Origin: Acidobacteriaceae bacterium
GTDB taxonomy: Bacteria > Acidobacteriota > Terriglobia > Terriglobales > Acidobacteriaceae
DNA: 64,000 bases
Reading direction: 5' to 3'
Assembly: GCA_003152695.1 (NCBI GenBank)
Contig: PMAT01000080.1
Location: forward strand, 1,473-65,472
Each line of letters opens with the position of its first letter. Position 1 is the stretch's first letter. Both the position numbers and the translations under genes were made by a program. Of the stretch, positions 10,358 to 21,653 are shown one piece after another. The notes beneath the pieces are model-generated. The model was not told where the DNA came from, ran no database searches, and saw only the letters and a list, made by a program, of their open reading frames with translations.

Positions 10358-13300
10358 ATGTCCCAATCGCAATTCGTACATCTCCATCTCCACACCGATT
10401 ACTCGATGCTGGACGGCGCTTGTAACATCGAGCGCCTGGTCAAGCGCGTCAAAGAACTCGACATGCCCGCCGTGGCCATGACCGACCACGGCAACATCTT
10501 CGGCGCCGTGGCATTCGTGAATGCCGCGAAGGAAGCAGGCGTGAAGCCGATCCTGGGCTGCGAGCTTTACATCTGCAAGAAGGAAGACCACCGCGCCTCG
10601 CCGGAGGGAGACAGCTATAACCACCTGGTCGTGCTGGCTGAGAATGACGAAGGCTATCGCAACCTGGTCAAGATTGTCTCCGAGGCGTCGCTGCATGGCT
10701 TTTACTACAAGCCCCGAATAAGCAAGAAATTCCTGGCCGAGCACTCCCGAGGGCTGATCGGCTTGTCCGCGTGTCTCAAGGGTGAAGTCGCCGAGAGCCT
10801 CACGGAAGGGAAGTACGACGCAGCTCGCGGAGCCGCGGTGACATTCCGCGACATTTTCGGCAAAGGAAATTTCTATCTCGAAATCCAGGACCAGGGACTG
10901 CCGGATGAAGCGCGCATCCAGTCCAACCTGCTGAAGCTGGAGAAGGAGCTCGACATCCCGCTGGTGGCGACCAACGACAGCCACTATCTCTGCGAGGACG
11001 ATTCCCACGCGCAGGACGTGATGCTCTGCATTCAGATGGGTAAAACCATCAACGACACCAATCGCCTGAAGTTCAGTGGCAACCAGTTTTACGTGAAGAG
11101 CGCCCGCGAGATGGAGAAGGTCTTCTCGGGATATGAGCACGTGCTGGCGCGGACGTTGGAGATCGCGGAACGCTGCAATGTCCGGCTGGAGAAAGTGCAC
11201 GACCCGTTTCCCAAGTTCGAGGTACCGGCGGGCTACTCGCTTCCCGATTACTTCGAGCACATCACGCGGCAAGGCTTCGCCAACCGGCTGAATATTCTGC
11301 GTGAACTCCAGGCGATGGGCCGCCTGAAGCATTCTCTGGAAGACTACGAGCAGCGCTTGTCACGCGAGATCAGCATCATCCGGCAAATGCAGTTCGCCGG
11401 CTACTTTCTCATCGTGTGGGACTTTATCCGCTACGCCAAAGAGCGCAACATTCCGGTCGGGCCGGGCCGCGGGTCGGCCGCAGGATCGTGCGTGGCCTAC
11501 GCTCTCGGCATCACCGACATTGATCCCCTGCAGAACGAGTTGCTGTTCGAACGCTTCCTCAATCCCGAGCGTATCAGCCTGCCCGACATCGATATTGACT
11601 TCTGCATGAACCGCCGCTCCGAGGTCATCGACTACGTCACCCAGAAGTACGGACGGGACAACGTGGCGCAGATCATCACCTTCGGGACCATGGCGGCCAA
11701 GGCCGCGATCAAAGATTCCGGCCGCGCCATGGACATTCCCTACGCCGAGGTGGATCGCATTGGGAAGATGATTCCCACCACGCTGAACATCACCATCGAC
11801 CAGGCATTGAAAGACTCGCCACCGCTGGCCGCCGCCTACCAGAACGAACCGCAGACCAAGGAACTGATTGACACGGCCAAGCGTCTTGAGGGCCTGGTGC
11901 GCAACGCAGGCGTGCACGCCGCCGGAGTGGTGATCTCGCCGCAGCCGCTGACCGACCTAGTTCCGCTGCATCGCACCAAGAACGACGAAATCGTCACCGC
12001 GTATGACATGAAGGCAGTCGAAAAGCTGGGCCTGCTGAAGATGGACTTCCTCGGGCTTACCACGCTCACCATCATTGACGACGCGCTGCGGCTCATTGAA
12101 CAGACGCGGGGCGAGCGGCTCGATCTGCAGAAGCTCGCATTAGACGACAAGCAGACTTACGAGCGTGTCTTCCACACCGGATTGACGTCGGGCGTATTCC
12201 AGTTTGAATCGCATGGCATGCGCGACGTGCTGCGCCGCTACAAGCCGACCTGCGTCGAAGATTTGACCGCGTTGAACTCGCTGTACCGTCCCGGGCCAAT
12301 CCAGGGCGGCATGATTGAAGACTTCGTCGAGCGCAAATGGGGACGCAAGAAAGTCGAATTCGACTTGCCTGAGTTGGAACCGCTGTTGAAAGAGACCTTC
12401 GGCGTCATCGTCTATCAGGAACAGGTGATGCAGATCGCCAATCGCCTGGCTGGCTACTCGCTGGGTGAGGCCGACCTGCTGCGTCGCGCTATGGGGAAAA
12501 AAGATCCCGAGGCGATGGCCAAGCAGCGCGAGCGGTTTGTCCGGGGCGCTACCGAGCGCGGCTTCCCGCCGAAAAAGATCGAAAAACTTTTCGACTTGAT
12601 GGAGCAGTTCGCCGGTTACGGTTTCAACAAATCGCATTCGGCTGCCTACGCGTTGCTTGCCTACCAGACTGCATTCCTCAAGACGCACTATCCGGTCGAG
12701 TTCATGGCGGCGCTGCTGACTTCCGTCTCTGGCAGCACCGACGACGTGGTGAAGTACATCAACGAATGCCGCGAAATGGGAATCGCGGTCGAGCCGCCCG
12801 ATGTCAACGTCAGCGACGCCTATTTCACGCCGCATGGCGAGGCCATTCGCTTCGGGCTGGCAGCGGTCAAGAATGTCGGCCACAACGCCATTGAGTCCAT
12901 CGTCGCGGCGCGCAAAGAGGCAGGCGAGTTTAAATCGATTTTTCAGTTTTGCGAAAAGGTCGATCTGCACCTGCTTAACAAGCGGGTGATGGAGTCGCTG
13001 ATCAAGAGCGGCGCGATGGACCGGCTCGGACGTCGCGCGCAGTTGATGGCCGTTGTTGACAATGCGATGGAGCACGCCCAGAAGACACAAAAAGATGCCG
13101 CCCTTGGCCAGCACGGCTTATTCGGCGTCTTCCAGCAGGACGATGCACCGCAAGCCGAGAAGCCGTTGCCCAACATTCCAGACTGGGATGAGCACCAGCG
13201 GCTGGGCCATGAAAAGGAAATCCTCGGCTTCTTCATTACCGGTCATCCGCTGGAGAAGTACCGTGAAAAGCTGCTCGACTTTAACGCTCTGTCCACCACC

Positions 13301-13834
13301 GAGGTTGCAGAGTTGAAATCCTCCACAGGCAGGGATGAGGTGTCGATCGGAGGCATCCTCAAGAACATTCGCGTGGCCAAGTCGAAGAAGGGCGATCTGT
13401 ACGCGCAAGGACAGCTCGAAGACATGAACGGATCGGTGGATATTCTTTGTTTCGCAGATGCCTACAAGCGGCTTGCGGACAAGCTGAAGCTCACGGTGCC
13501 AGTGCTGGCAAAAGGTAGAGTGCGGGTCGAAGACGGAAGCAACTCCAAGCTCATGATTGGCGACATCACTCCGTTGGAGCAGGCGCAGCCCAAGCTGCCG
13601 CAACATTTGCGCATCAAGATACCTGTCGAAGATATCTCGCCAACCGTGATCGACCAATTGCACACGCTTTGCCTGGAGCGGCGCGGCGCGGCGCGAGTGT
13701 TGTTCGATCTGGAACGCAAAGGCGACTTTACCGTGGTGATGGAGGCGGAAGGCTATAATGTGTTGCCGGATCGAGCCTTCATCCACCGGGTGGAAGAACT
13801 CTGCGGCCGCGGCAGCGTTCGGGTTGTTGACTGA
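10358..13834 (+). CDS. dnaE: DNA polymerase III subunit alpha
   Basis: FVHLHLHTDYSMLDGACNIERLVKRVKELDMPAVAMTDHGNIFGA; PDIDIDFCMNRRSEVIDYV; full-length. Confidence 0.97.
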   Translation: MSQSQFVHLHLHTDYSMLDGACNIERLVKRVKELDMPAVAMTDHGNIFGAVAFVNAAKEAGVKPILGCELYICKKEDHRASPEGDSYNHLVVLAENDEGYRNLVKIVSEASLHGFYYKPRISKKFLAEHSRGLIGLSACLKGEVAESLTEGKYDAARGAAVTFRDIFGKGNFYLEIQDQGLPDEARIQSNLLKLEKELDIPLVATNDSHYLCEDDSHAQDVMLCIQMGKTINDTNRLKFSGNQFYVKSAREMEKVFSGYEHVLARTLEIAERCNVRLEKVHDPFPKFEVPAGYSLPDYFEHITRQGFANRLNILRELQAMGRLKHSLEDYEQRLSREISIIRQMQFAGYFLIVWDFIRYAKERNIPVGPGRGSAAGSCVAYALGITDIDPLQNELLFERFLNPERISLPDIDIDFCMNRRSEVIDYVTQKYGRDNVAQIITFGTMAAKAAIKDSGRAMDIPYAEVDRIGKMIPTTLNITIDQALKDSPPLAAAYQNEPQTKELIDTAKRLEGLVRNAGVHAAGVVISPQPLTDLVPLHRTKNDEIVTAYDMKAVEKLGLLKMDFLGLTTLTIIDDALRLIEQTRGERLDLQKLALDDKQTYERVFHTGLTSGVFQFESHGMRDVLRRYKPTCVEDLTALNSLYRPGPIQGGMIEDFVERKWGRKKVEFDLPELEPLLKETFGVIVYQEQVMQIANRLAGYSLGEADLLRRAMGKKDPEAMAKQRERFVRGATERGFPPKKIEKLFDLMEQFAGYGFNKSHSAAYALLAYQTAFLKTHYPVEFMAALLTSVSGSTDDVVKYINECREMGIAVEPPDVNVSDAYFTPHGEAIRFGLAAVKNVGHNAIESIVAARKEAGEFKSIFQFCEKVDLHLLNKRVMESLIKSGAMDRLGRRAQLMAVVDNAMEHAQKTQKDAALGQHGLFGVFQQDDAPQAEKPLPNIPDWDEHQRLGHEKEILGFFITGHPLEKYREKLLDFNALSTTEVAELKSSTGRDEVSIGGILKNIRVAKSKKGDLYAQGQLEDMNGSVDILCFADAYKRLADKLKLTVPVLAKGRVRVEDGSNSKLMIGDITPLEQAQPKLPQHLRIKIPVEDISPTVIDQLHTLCLERRGAARVLFDLERKGDFTVVMEAEGYNVLPDRAFIHRVEELCGRGSVRVVD

Positions 13835-13839
13835 GTACG

Positions 13840-14958
<1,119 letters not shown>

Positions 14959-15132
14959 CAAGGCTGCGCACGCGCGAGTGTGGCATCTGTCTGTCATCGT
15001 GAGTGAGCGTAGCCAGCGAAGGACCCCTATACCTGCGAGAATCACAACAGGGCCCCATTTCCCGCCGCTTGCGCGCTGCCTTATAATGAAATGTTCGCCC
15101 ACTGCAACATCCTTCTCTAGTAAGGGGTATTG

Positions 15133-16971
15133 ATGGCCACAACTGAATTCGTAGTGCACGGCGCCGAGCATGGCGCCGTGCGTGAACCTGTCGTCAACGA
15201 CTTCAGCATCCAGGTTGCAACCGTAAACGGCTCGGGATCGCAGAGCGCCAACACCGTTCTGCTGCGCACCATTTTTCAGATGGGCGTCCCCGTGTCCGGC
15301 AAGAACATGTTCCCTTCGAACATCGCCGGCCTTCCCACCTGGTACACCATTCGCGCCAGCAAGAAGGGCTACATCGCGCGCAAGAAGGAAATCGATTTCC
15401 TCGTAGCGATGAATCCAGAGACCGCGCGCGAAGACACCATGTCGCTGGCATCGGGAGCAGCGGTGCTGTATGACGAGCCGCTGAAGCTGAATGAACTGCG
15501 CTCCGATGTCACGTTCTACGCCGTGCCCTACGACAAGATTTGCGCCGCGGTCTGCTCGGAGTCGAAGCTGCGCAAACTGGTCAAGAACATGATTTACGTC
15601 GGGGTGATGGCGCAGTTGCTCAGGCTCGACATGGCCGAAGTGGAAAAAGCGCTGCGCAAGCAGTTCGCCAAGAAGGTCAAGGCAGCCGACCTCAACTGGA
15701 ACGCCGCCAAGGCCGGTTACGATTACGCCGCGTCCTCGCTTACCAAGGCTGATCCGTTCACGGTTGAGCGCATGAACAAAACCGCGGGCATGATCATCAT
15801 CGACGGCAACGCCGCTGCGGCGCTGGGCTGCATGTTCGCAGGCGTTACCGTGGTCACGTGGTATCCGATCACACCTTCCTCGTCGCTCGTGGAAACCCTC
15901 ATTGATTACATGAAGGAATACCGAGTAGGAGACGATGGCAAGGCCACGTTTGCCATCGTCCAGGCAGAAGACGAACTTGCTGCCATCGGCATGGTCCTGG
16001 GCGCTGGATGGGCGGGAGCGCGATCCATGACCGCCACTGCCGGGCCGGGAATTTCGCTGATGGCGGAGTTCGCCGGCTTGGGCTACTACGTCGAGATTCC
16101 CGGCGTGATCTGGGACATCCAGCGCGTGGGTCCGTCCACTGGCCTGCCAACCCGCACCGCGCAGGGCGACATTGAGTTTGTGGCCAAGCTCTCGCACGGC
16201 GACACTTGTCATCCCATGTTGTTGCCATGCAGCGTGGCTGAGTGCTTCACCATGGCGAGTGACGCGTTCGATCTCACCGAGCAGTTGCAAACGCCGGTGT
16301 TCGTCATGTCCGATCTCGATCTCGGGATGAACAATTGGATGTCGGAGCCGTTTCAGTATCCCGACAAGCCGCAGAACCGCGGCAAGGTGCTGACCGCGGA
16401 AGAGCTGCAGCGTGTCGGTGGCTTCGCGCGATACAAGGACGTGGACGGCGACGGCATTGGCTACCGCACTCTGCCGGGAACCGATCATCCACAGGCGGCG
16501 TGGTTCGCGCGCGGCAGCGGACACAATGAGACCTCCGGCTACAGCGAACGGCCCGACGACTACGCCAACAACATGGACCGTCTGGCGCACAAGTTCGAGA
16601 CCGCGCGCACTCTGGTTCCCAAGCCGGAGATGGTGCGCAACGACGGCAACGAAGTCGGCATCATTGCGTATGGCACCTCGCATCACGCTGTCGTCGAGAC
16701 CCTCGATCAGTTGCAAAGCGAATACGGCGTGAAGGCCGATTATCTGCGCTTGCGCGCTTATCCCTTTACCAGCGAGACACACGACTTCGTGGCTGCGCAC
16801 AAGCGGATTTACATGATCGACCAGAACCGCGACGCGCAGATGTTGCAGTTGTTGAAGCTCGACATCGCGATCAAAGAGATCGGCAAGCTGCGCAGCGTTC
16901 GCCACTACAACGGATTGCCGATCGACGCGCGTTCCATCACCGACGACATCATTGTCCAGGAGGGCAAGTAA
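15133..16971 (+). CDS. 2-oxoacid:ferredoxin/acceptor oxidoreductase subunit alpha with fused N-terminal gamma domain
   Basis: N-terminal gamma-type domain (VNGSGSQSANTVLLRTIFQMGVPVSGKNMFPSNIAGLPTWY) followed by alpha domain (GVTVVTWYPITPSSSLVETL..ATAGPGISLMAEFAGLGYYVEIPGVI). Confidence 0.92.
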   Translation: MATTEFVVHGAEHGAVREPVVNDFSIQVATVNGSGSQSANTVLLRTIFQMGVPVSGKNMFPSNIAGLPTWYTIRASKKGYIARKKEIDFLVAMNPETAREDTMSLASGAAVLYDEPLKLNELRSDVTFYAVPYDKICAAVCSESKLRKLVKNMIYVGVMAQLLRLDMAEVEKALRKQFAKKVKAADLNWNAAKAGYDYAASSLTKADPFTVERMNKTAGMIIIDGNAAAALGCMFAGVTVVTWYPITPSSSLVETLIDYMKEYRVGDDGKATFAIVQAEDELAAIGMVLGAGWAGARSMTATAGPGISLMAEFAGLGYYVEIPGVIWDIQRVGPSTGLPTRTAQGDIEFVAKLSHGDTCHPMLLPCSVAECFTMASDAFDLTEQLQTPVFVMSDLDLGMNNWMSEPFQYPDKPQNRGKVLTAEELQRVGGFARYKDVDGDGIGYRTLPGTDHPQAAWFARGSGHNETSGYSERPDDYANNMDRLAHKFETARTLVPKPEMVRNDGNEVGIIAYGTSHHAVVETLDQLQSEYGVKADYLRLRAYPFTSETHDFVAAHKRIYMIDQNRDAQMLQLLKLDIAIKEIGKLRSVRHYNGLPIDARSITDDIIVQEGK

Positions 16972-18012
16972 ATGGCGACCACAGCCGCTCCACAGCCCAA
17001 GACCAACCGCATCGGACTCACCGTGCTCGATTATCGCGGCGGCAAGACCACGTTGTGCGCCGGATGTGGTCACAATGCCATCTCCGAACGCATCATCGAC
17101 GCCTTCTACGAGATGGGCATCGCGCCCGAACGTGTGGTCAAGATGTCGGGCATCGGCTGCTCGTCGAAGAGCCCGGCGTACTTCATGGGCCGCTCGCACA
17201 GCTTCAACTCGGTGCATGGCCGCATGCCGTCGGTGACGACCGGCGCAGTGCTGGCGAATGCCAAGATCGTCGCGCTGGGCGTCAGCGGCGATGGTGACAC
17301 GGCGTCCATCGGCATCGGCCAGTTCATGCACCTGATGCGCCGCAATCTGCCGATGATCTACATCATCGAAGACAACGGCGTCTATGGGCTCACCAAGGGG
17401 CAATTCTCGGCGACCGCCGATCTGGGCTCCAAGCTGAAGACCGGCGTCATCAACGATCTGCCGCCCATCGACACCTGCGCTCTGGCTATCATGCTGGGCG
17501 CAACCTTCGTGGGCCGCTCCTTCTCCGGCGACAAGCGCCAGTTGCACACCATGCTGAAAGCTGCGCTCGCGCATCGCGGCACCGTGATGCTCGACGTGAT
17601 CTCGCCTTGCACCACCTTCAACGATCACGAAGGCTCGACCAAGTCCTACAAATTCGTCAAAGACCACGAAGAGCCGTTGCACGATTTGAACTTCGTCCCG
17701 CACTTCAACGAAATTGACGTGGACTACGATCCTGGCACCTGCCTCAACGTCACCATGCACGATGGTTCCTCGCTCCATCTGCGCAAGCTGGAGGAGGACT
17801 ACGACCCCACCAACAAAACTGAGGCCGTGAAGCGCGTGATGCAGGCGCACGATGCCGAGGAAGTGCTGACCGGCGTGCTCTACCTGAACACCACCGCGCC
17901 CAACTTCATCGACATGATCAACATGACCGACCAGCCGCTGGCGACCTTGCCCGAGAGCGTCACTCGCCCCTCGCGTGCGGTGCTGGACGAGTGCATGGAA
18001 GCGCTGCGGTAG
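16972..18012 (+). CDS. 2-oxoacid:ferredoxin/acceptor oxidoreductase subunit beta (TPP-binding)
   Basis: KTTLCAGCGHNAISERIIDAFYEM..GIGCSSKSPAYFMGRSHSFNSVHGRMPSVTTGAVLAN..GDGDTASIGIGQFMHLMRRN. Confidence 0.93.
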   Translation: MATTAAPQPKTNRIGLTVLDYRGGKTTLCAGCGHNAISERIIDAFYEMGIAPERVVKMSGIGCSSKSPAYFMGRSHSFNSVHGRMPSVTTGAVLANAKIVALGVSGDGDTASIGIGQFMHLMRRNLPMIYIIEDNGVYGLTKGQFSATADLGSKLKTGVINDLPPIDTCALAIMLGATFVGRSFSGDKRQLHTMLKAALAHRGTVMLDVISPCTTFNDHEGSTKSYKFVKDHEEPLHDLNFVPHFNEIDVDYDPGTCLNVTMHDGSSLHLRKLEEDYDPTNKTEAVKRVMQAHDAEEVLTGVLYLNTTAPNFIDMINMTDQPLATLPESVTRPSRAVLDECMEALR

Positions 18013-18084
18013 GGCTTTAGCAAGTGACGACTGGGGGAACAGCCAAGGCTCCAATCGTGGGATACCCCCTCCCCCCGCGTTCTC

Positions 18085-18183
18085 GCAAAATATTGAAAAC
18101 ACAGGGCTGGCTCCAAGAATTCCTTGCAAAATATTGCATTCAGGGCGTTTACAGGCAAAATATTCAATCGCAAAGACTTACAG
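18085..18183. repeat. Three direct copies of GCAAAATATT with related downstream sequence
   Basis: GCAAAATATT at 18085, 18126 and 18155; the last two units are 29 nt apart and both end ..TTACAG. Confidence 0.75.
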
Positions 18184-18415
18184 TCTGCTAGGAAGGGGTG
18201 GGAGGGCCCTGGGGAAACGCGGTTTGGCAGTTCGAGCGTCGTCACGTGGCGTTACCAAACCCTTAACAGACACAACAGGGCAGGAGCGCCGGGCGCGGCG
18301 AATCCTGCCCTACAGCCTGAGTATCGGTCTGCTCGGCAACGCCGTCAAGTTACGAAAGTAGCAATTGGCGCGCCCATGTTGCTCACAATCCCGGAACGGG
18401 AATCAGGGAATCCGC

Positions 18416-19516
18416 TCACTTCAGCGACGCCATATCGATCACGAAGCGGTATTTCACATCGCTGCGCAACATGCGCTCGTAAGCCTCGTTGATCTTCTGG
18501 ATCGGGATGATCTCGATGTCGGACGTGATGCCGTGCTGGCCACAGAAATCCAGCATCTCCTGGGTTTCTGCGAGGCCGCCAATCAAAGAGCCAGCGAGCT
18601 GCCGCCGCGGAATAATGATGCTGGACGCGGCCAGCGCCAGCGGTTTTTCGGGCGCTCCCACCAGCACCAGGGTTCCGTCGCGCTTCAGCAGATTGAGATA
18701 AGCGTTGATGTCGTGCTCGGCCGAAACCGTGTCGAGGATGAAGTCGAAGCTGTTGACGTGCTTCTCCATCTGCGCCGGATCTTTGGACACTACCACTTCA
18801 TGCGCGCCCAGACGCTTGCCGTCCGCAGTCTTGTGAGCGGAAGTGGTAAACAGCGCGACATGCGCGCCGAAGGCGTTGGCGAGTTTCACTCCCATGTGGC
18901 CCAGGTCCCCCAACCCGACGATGCCGACCTTCTGGCCCTTCTGCACTTTCCAGCGGCGCAGGGGTGAGTAGGTGGTGATACCGGCACAGAGCAGAGGCGC
19001 AGTTCCCGCCGCGTCCAGGTTCGCAGGAGGACGCAGCACAAACGCTTCGTCAACCACAATCGTCTTGGAGTAGCCGCCGTAAGTCATGCCGCCGAGATGC
19101 TTGTCCTCGCTGTTGTAGGTGAAGGTCGGTCCGGACTCGCAGAACTGCTCCAGGCCGGCCTGGCAGCTTGGGCAGGTGCGGTCGGAATCAACCATGCAGC
19201 CGACCGCGGCCAGATCGCCTTCCTTGAATTTGCGCACACTGGCGCCGGTCTTGACCACGCGGCCGATAATTTCGTGGCCGGGCACGACCGGGTACGTGGT
19301 GTTGGTCCATTCGTTGCGCATGGTGTGCAAGTCGGAATGGCAAACCCCGCAGTAGAGGATGTCGATCTGTATGTCTTGCGGCCGGGGTTCACGGCGCTCG
19401 AAGGAAAATGGCTGAAGAGGTGAAGTCGAGGAATGGGCTGCGTAGCCGGTCGTTTTTGTGCGTCCCTGGCGCTGTACCGGCCTCTCAGAAGTGAGAACGT
19501 CAACTGCATGTGCCAT
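18416..19516 (-). CDS. NAD(P)-dependent zinc alcohol dehydrogenase (YahK/CAD-like)
   Basis: YCGVCHSDLHTMRNEWTNTTYPVVPGHEIIGRVVKTG; structural Zn site CPSCQAGLEQFC; GLGDLGHMGVKLANAFGA. Confidence 0.93.
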   Translation of the reverse strand: MAHAVDVLTSERPVQRQGRTKTTGYAAHSSTSPLQPFSFERREPRPQDIQIDILYCGVCHSDLHTMRNEWTNTTYPVVPGHEIIGRVVKTGASVRKFKEGDLAAVGCMVDSDRTCPSCQAGLEQFCESGPTFTYNSEDKHLGGMTYGGYSKTIVVDEAFVLRPPANLDAAGTAPLLCAGITTYSPLRRWKVQKGQKVGIVGLGDLGHMGVKLANAFGAHVALFTTSAHKTADGKRLGAHEVVVSKDPAQMEKHVNSFDFILDTVSAEHDINAYLNLLKRDGTLVLVGAPEKPLALAASSIIIPRRQLAGSLIGGLAETQEMLDFCGQHGITSDIEIIPIQKINEAYERMLRSDVKYRFVIDMASLK

Positions 19517-19733
19517 GATAAGTTCCTTTCTATCGATAAACTCCCAGAAACGACGAGGCCATGAACGGCCGCCCTCGCCGCCGGGAAACTGCCTATGAGA
19601 CCATTAGATTCCCTGCGACGCCATCGGTCACATCTTTGAGGTCAATTCCCGGCGACTAGATTTCGATACTTTGCGGGAATGCCGTCTCCCGCCCGTTATG
19701 GTTTGTTTTCAGTGCCTGCGGTACTATTCGTGC

Positions 19734-20039
19734 ATGGCTAAGCCGCTCCAATTCGAAGTTCCATGCCCCTGTTGCGGTGCGTTGCTGAAGATCGATAGCG
19801 ACACCAAGGCCGTGATTGCGCACACGCCCAAGGCTGTTCCCAAAACCTTCGAGGACCTGGAGTCGGCGGCCCGCGCCATGAAAGATCAGGACACCCGCAA
19901 GGAGTCCATCTTTCGCCAGTCTGTGGAAGCGCAGAAACACCAGGGCGACCTGCTGGAGAAAAAGTTTCAGGAAGCGCTCAAGCGTGCCAAGGAAACCCCC
20001 GATACTGGCAAGCCCATTCGTGACTTCGATCTGGACTGA
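19734..20039 (+). CDS. Small conserved-type protein with N-terminal CPCCG zinc-ribbon-like motif
   Basis: MAKPLQFEVPCPCCGALLKIDSDTKAVIAHTPK.. Confidence 0.6.
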   Translation: MAKPLQFEVPCPCCGALLKIDSDTKAVIAHTPKAVPKTFEDLESAARAMKDQDTRKESIFRQSVEAQKHQGDLLEKKFQEALKRAKETPDTGKPIRDFDLD

Positions 20040-20056
20040 ACGGAAGCAACTAGCAA

Positions 20057-20860
20057 TTAGCCGCCCGCCGCCTTCGCCGCTCGCTTCTTGCGCTGTGTCG
20101 GATGCACAAACCACGCAATGGCGATGCTGAACAGGTACAGCACGATCATGGGCGCGGCGAAGATGCACATGTTCATGATGTCGGTGGTCGGCGTGATAAT
20201 CGCGGCGATGATGAAAATCACCAGGATGGAATAGCGGAAGTTGCGCCACATCCAGCCCGCCGTCAGGATGCCCATCAGCGCGAGAAAGAACACCAGGATC
20301 GGCATCTCGAACACCAGACCGAGTCCGGCAATGATGGTCAGGAACAAATCGGTGTATTCGCCGACAGTGATCATCGGCTTGAACTGGGCGCTCCAGCCAA
20401 TCAGGAAATCCAGGGCCGCCGGATAGACCATCTTGTAGCCAAAGAAGCCACCCGCCAGGAACAAGCCCACCGTGCTGAACATGAAGGGCAATACGTAGCG
20501 GCGTTCGTTGCGGTAAAGGCCCGGCGCGATGAACGCCCACACCTGGTAGAGCACGAACGGCGAGGCCACGAAGATTCCCGCCAGGAATGAGATCTTCAAG
20601 TACATGTTGAAGGGATCGGTGGGATTCAGATAGACCAGTTGCGTGTCCATCTTGTGATTGGCCAAGGCGGTCACAATGGGCTTCTGCATGATGGCGAAGA
20701 TCTGCTCATGGAACCACCAGCAGACGCCGAAGCCCGCCACCACGTAGAGAAAACTGTAGATGATGCGGCGGCGCAGCTCCTCCAGGTGCTCGAGGAAGCT
20801 CATGCCGGTCATTTCCTCGGAAGCGCGCTTCTGTGCCGTTTCCACGACGGGGCTAGGCAT
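20057..20860 (-). CDS. tatC: Sec-independent protein translocase TatC
   Basis: MSFLEHLEELRRRIIYSFLYVVAGFGVCWWF..FVLYQVWAFIAPGLYRNERRYVLPF. Confidence 0.96.
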   Translation of the reverse strand: MPSPVVETAQKRASEEMTGMSFLEHLEELRRRIIYSFLYVVAGFGVCWWFHEQIFAIMQKPIVTALANHKMDTQLVYLNPTDPFNMYLKISFLAGIFVASPFVLYQVWAFIAPGLYRNERRYVLPFMFSTVGLFLAGGFFGYKMVYPAALDFLIGWSAQFKPMITVGEYTDLFLTIIAGLGLVFEMPILVFFLALMGILTAGWMWRNFRYSILVIFIIAAIITPTTDIMNMCIFAAPMIVLYLFSIAIAWFVHPTQRKKRAAKAAGG

Positions 20861-21239
20861 CGGGAGTGGACCTGACAGGTGTGGGGGACTCGTTCATCGA
20901 GGGTGTTGCCGGGGGGGCCGGTAGCGGGCCGTCACTTTCGGGTTCAGAGATCGCATCGGCGCTGCTGCGGCTAACAACCCCAACCGGAGGCAGGATGGCC
21001 GGCTCCCACGACTTCTCCGGCGGTAATACCTTCGCCGGCTCGGTTTGCTTCCGGGCACGCTCATCCAGCTCAATGTTCATCATTTCGGTTTCAAGTTGGT
21101 TCTTGAACTCGTTGCTGGCGCGTTTGAACTCGGCAGCCCATTTTCCCAACTGGCGGGCCAACCCGGGCAAGCGCTTGGGGCCGACCACCACCAGTGCCAG
21201 CAGAAAAATGAAGATCATCTCTGGCATGCCAAGATTCAT
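20853..21239 (-). CDS. tatB: Twin-arginine translocase TatA/TatB family subunit
   Basis: MNLGMPEMIFIFLLALVVVGPKRLPGLARQLGKWAAEFKRASNEFKNQLETEM; adjacent to tatC. Confidence 0.88.
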   Translation of the reverse strand: MNLGMPEMIFIFLLALVVVGPKRLPGLARQLGKWAAEFKRASNEFKNQLETEMMNIELDERARKQTEPAKVLPPEKSWEPAILPPVGVVSRSSADAISEPESDGPLPAPPATPSMNESPTPVRSTPDA

Positions 21240-21277
21240 GGGATCATCATAAATGCGGGGCTAGTTTTTCACCACAG

Positions 21278-21440
21278 TAGCATTTGGCATTTAGCACTTG
21301 GCACTTAGCCACTGCGAAGCCTCTTCCGCTAGGTGCTTGAATGCAGCTCGATCTCATCGACATCGAGAGGTCATTGCCGCGCCCCAAACGCTCCAGCCAA
21401 ATGTTAACTGCCAAATGCTAACTGCTAAATGCCAATTGCC
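21278..21440. repeat. Inverted heptad arrays between divergent tatB and the S41 protease gene (21278-21312 and 21395-21440)
   Basis: tagcatttggcatttagcacttggcacttagcc .. agccaaatgttaactgccaaatgctaactgctaaatgccaattgcc, period 7. Confidence 0.85.
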
Positions 21441-21653
21441 GGGTTCCTCCCTGCTCACCATCTCCCGGTTCTTCCGTCTGTTACGGAGGCGGGGAGCAAA
21501 CGGATTTCGCACCCTTCTTGGGGAACCAGCATCCAAACTAGCGGCTGATCTGGGAGGCTCGGGGTGAGCTAAAGTGCATGATATACTGCGTGAAAGTCTC
21601 GCTCCGGTGCGCATCCCTTGAAGATTCATCCCCGGCCAGCCGAAGGAACAAAC

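Noticed and set aside
18085-18183. Possible CRISPR array (three short repeats)
   Set aside because: Repeat core only 10 nt, spacing uneven (41 and 29 nt), no cas genes nearby.
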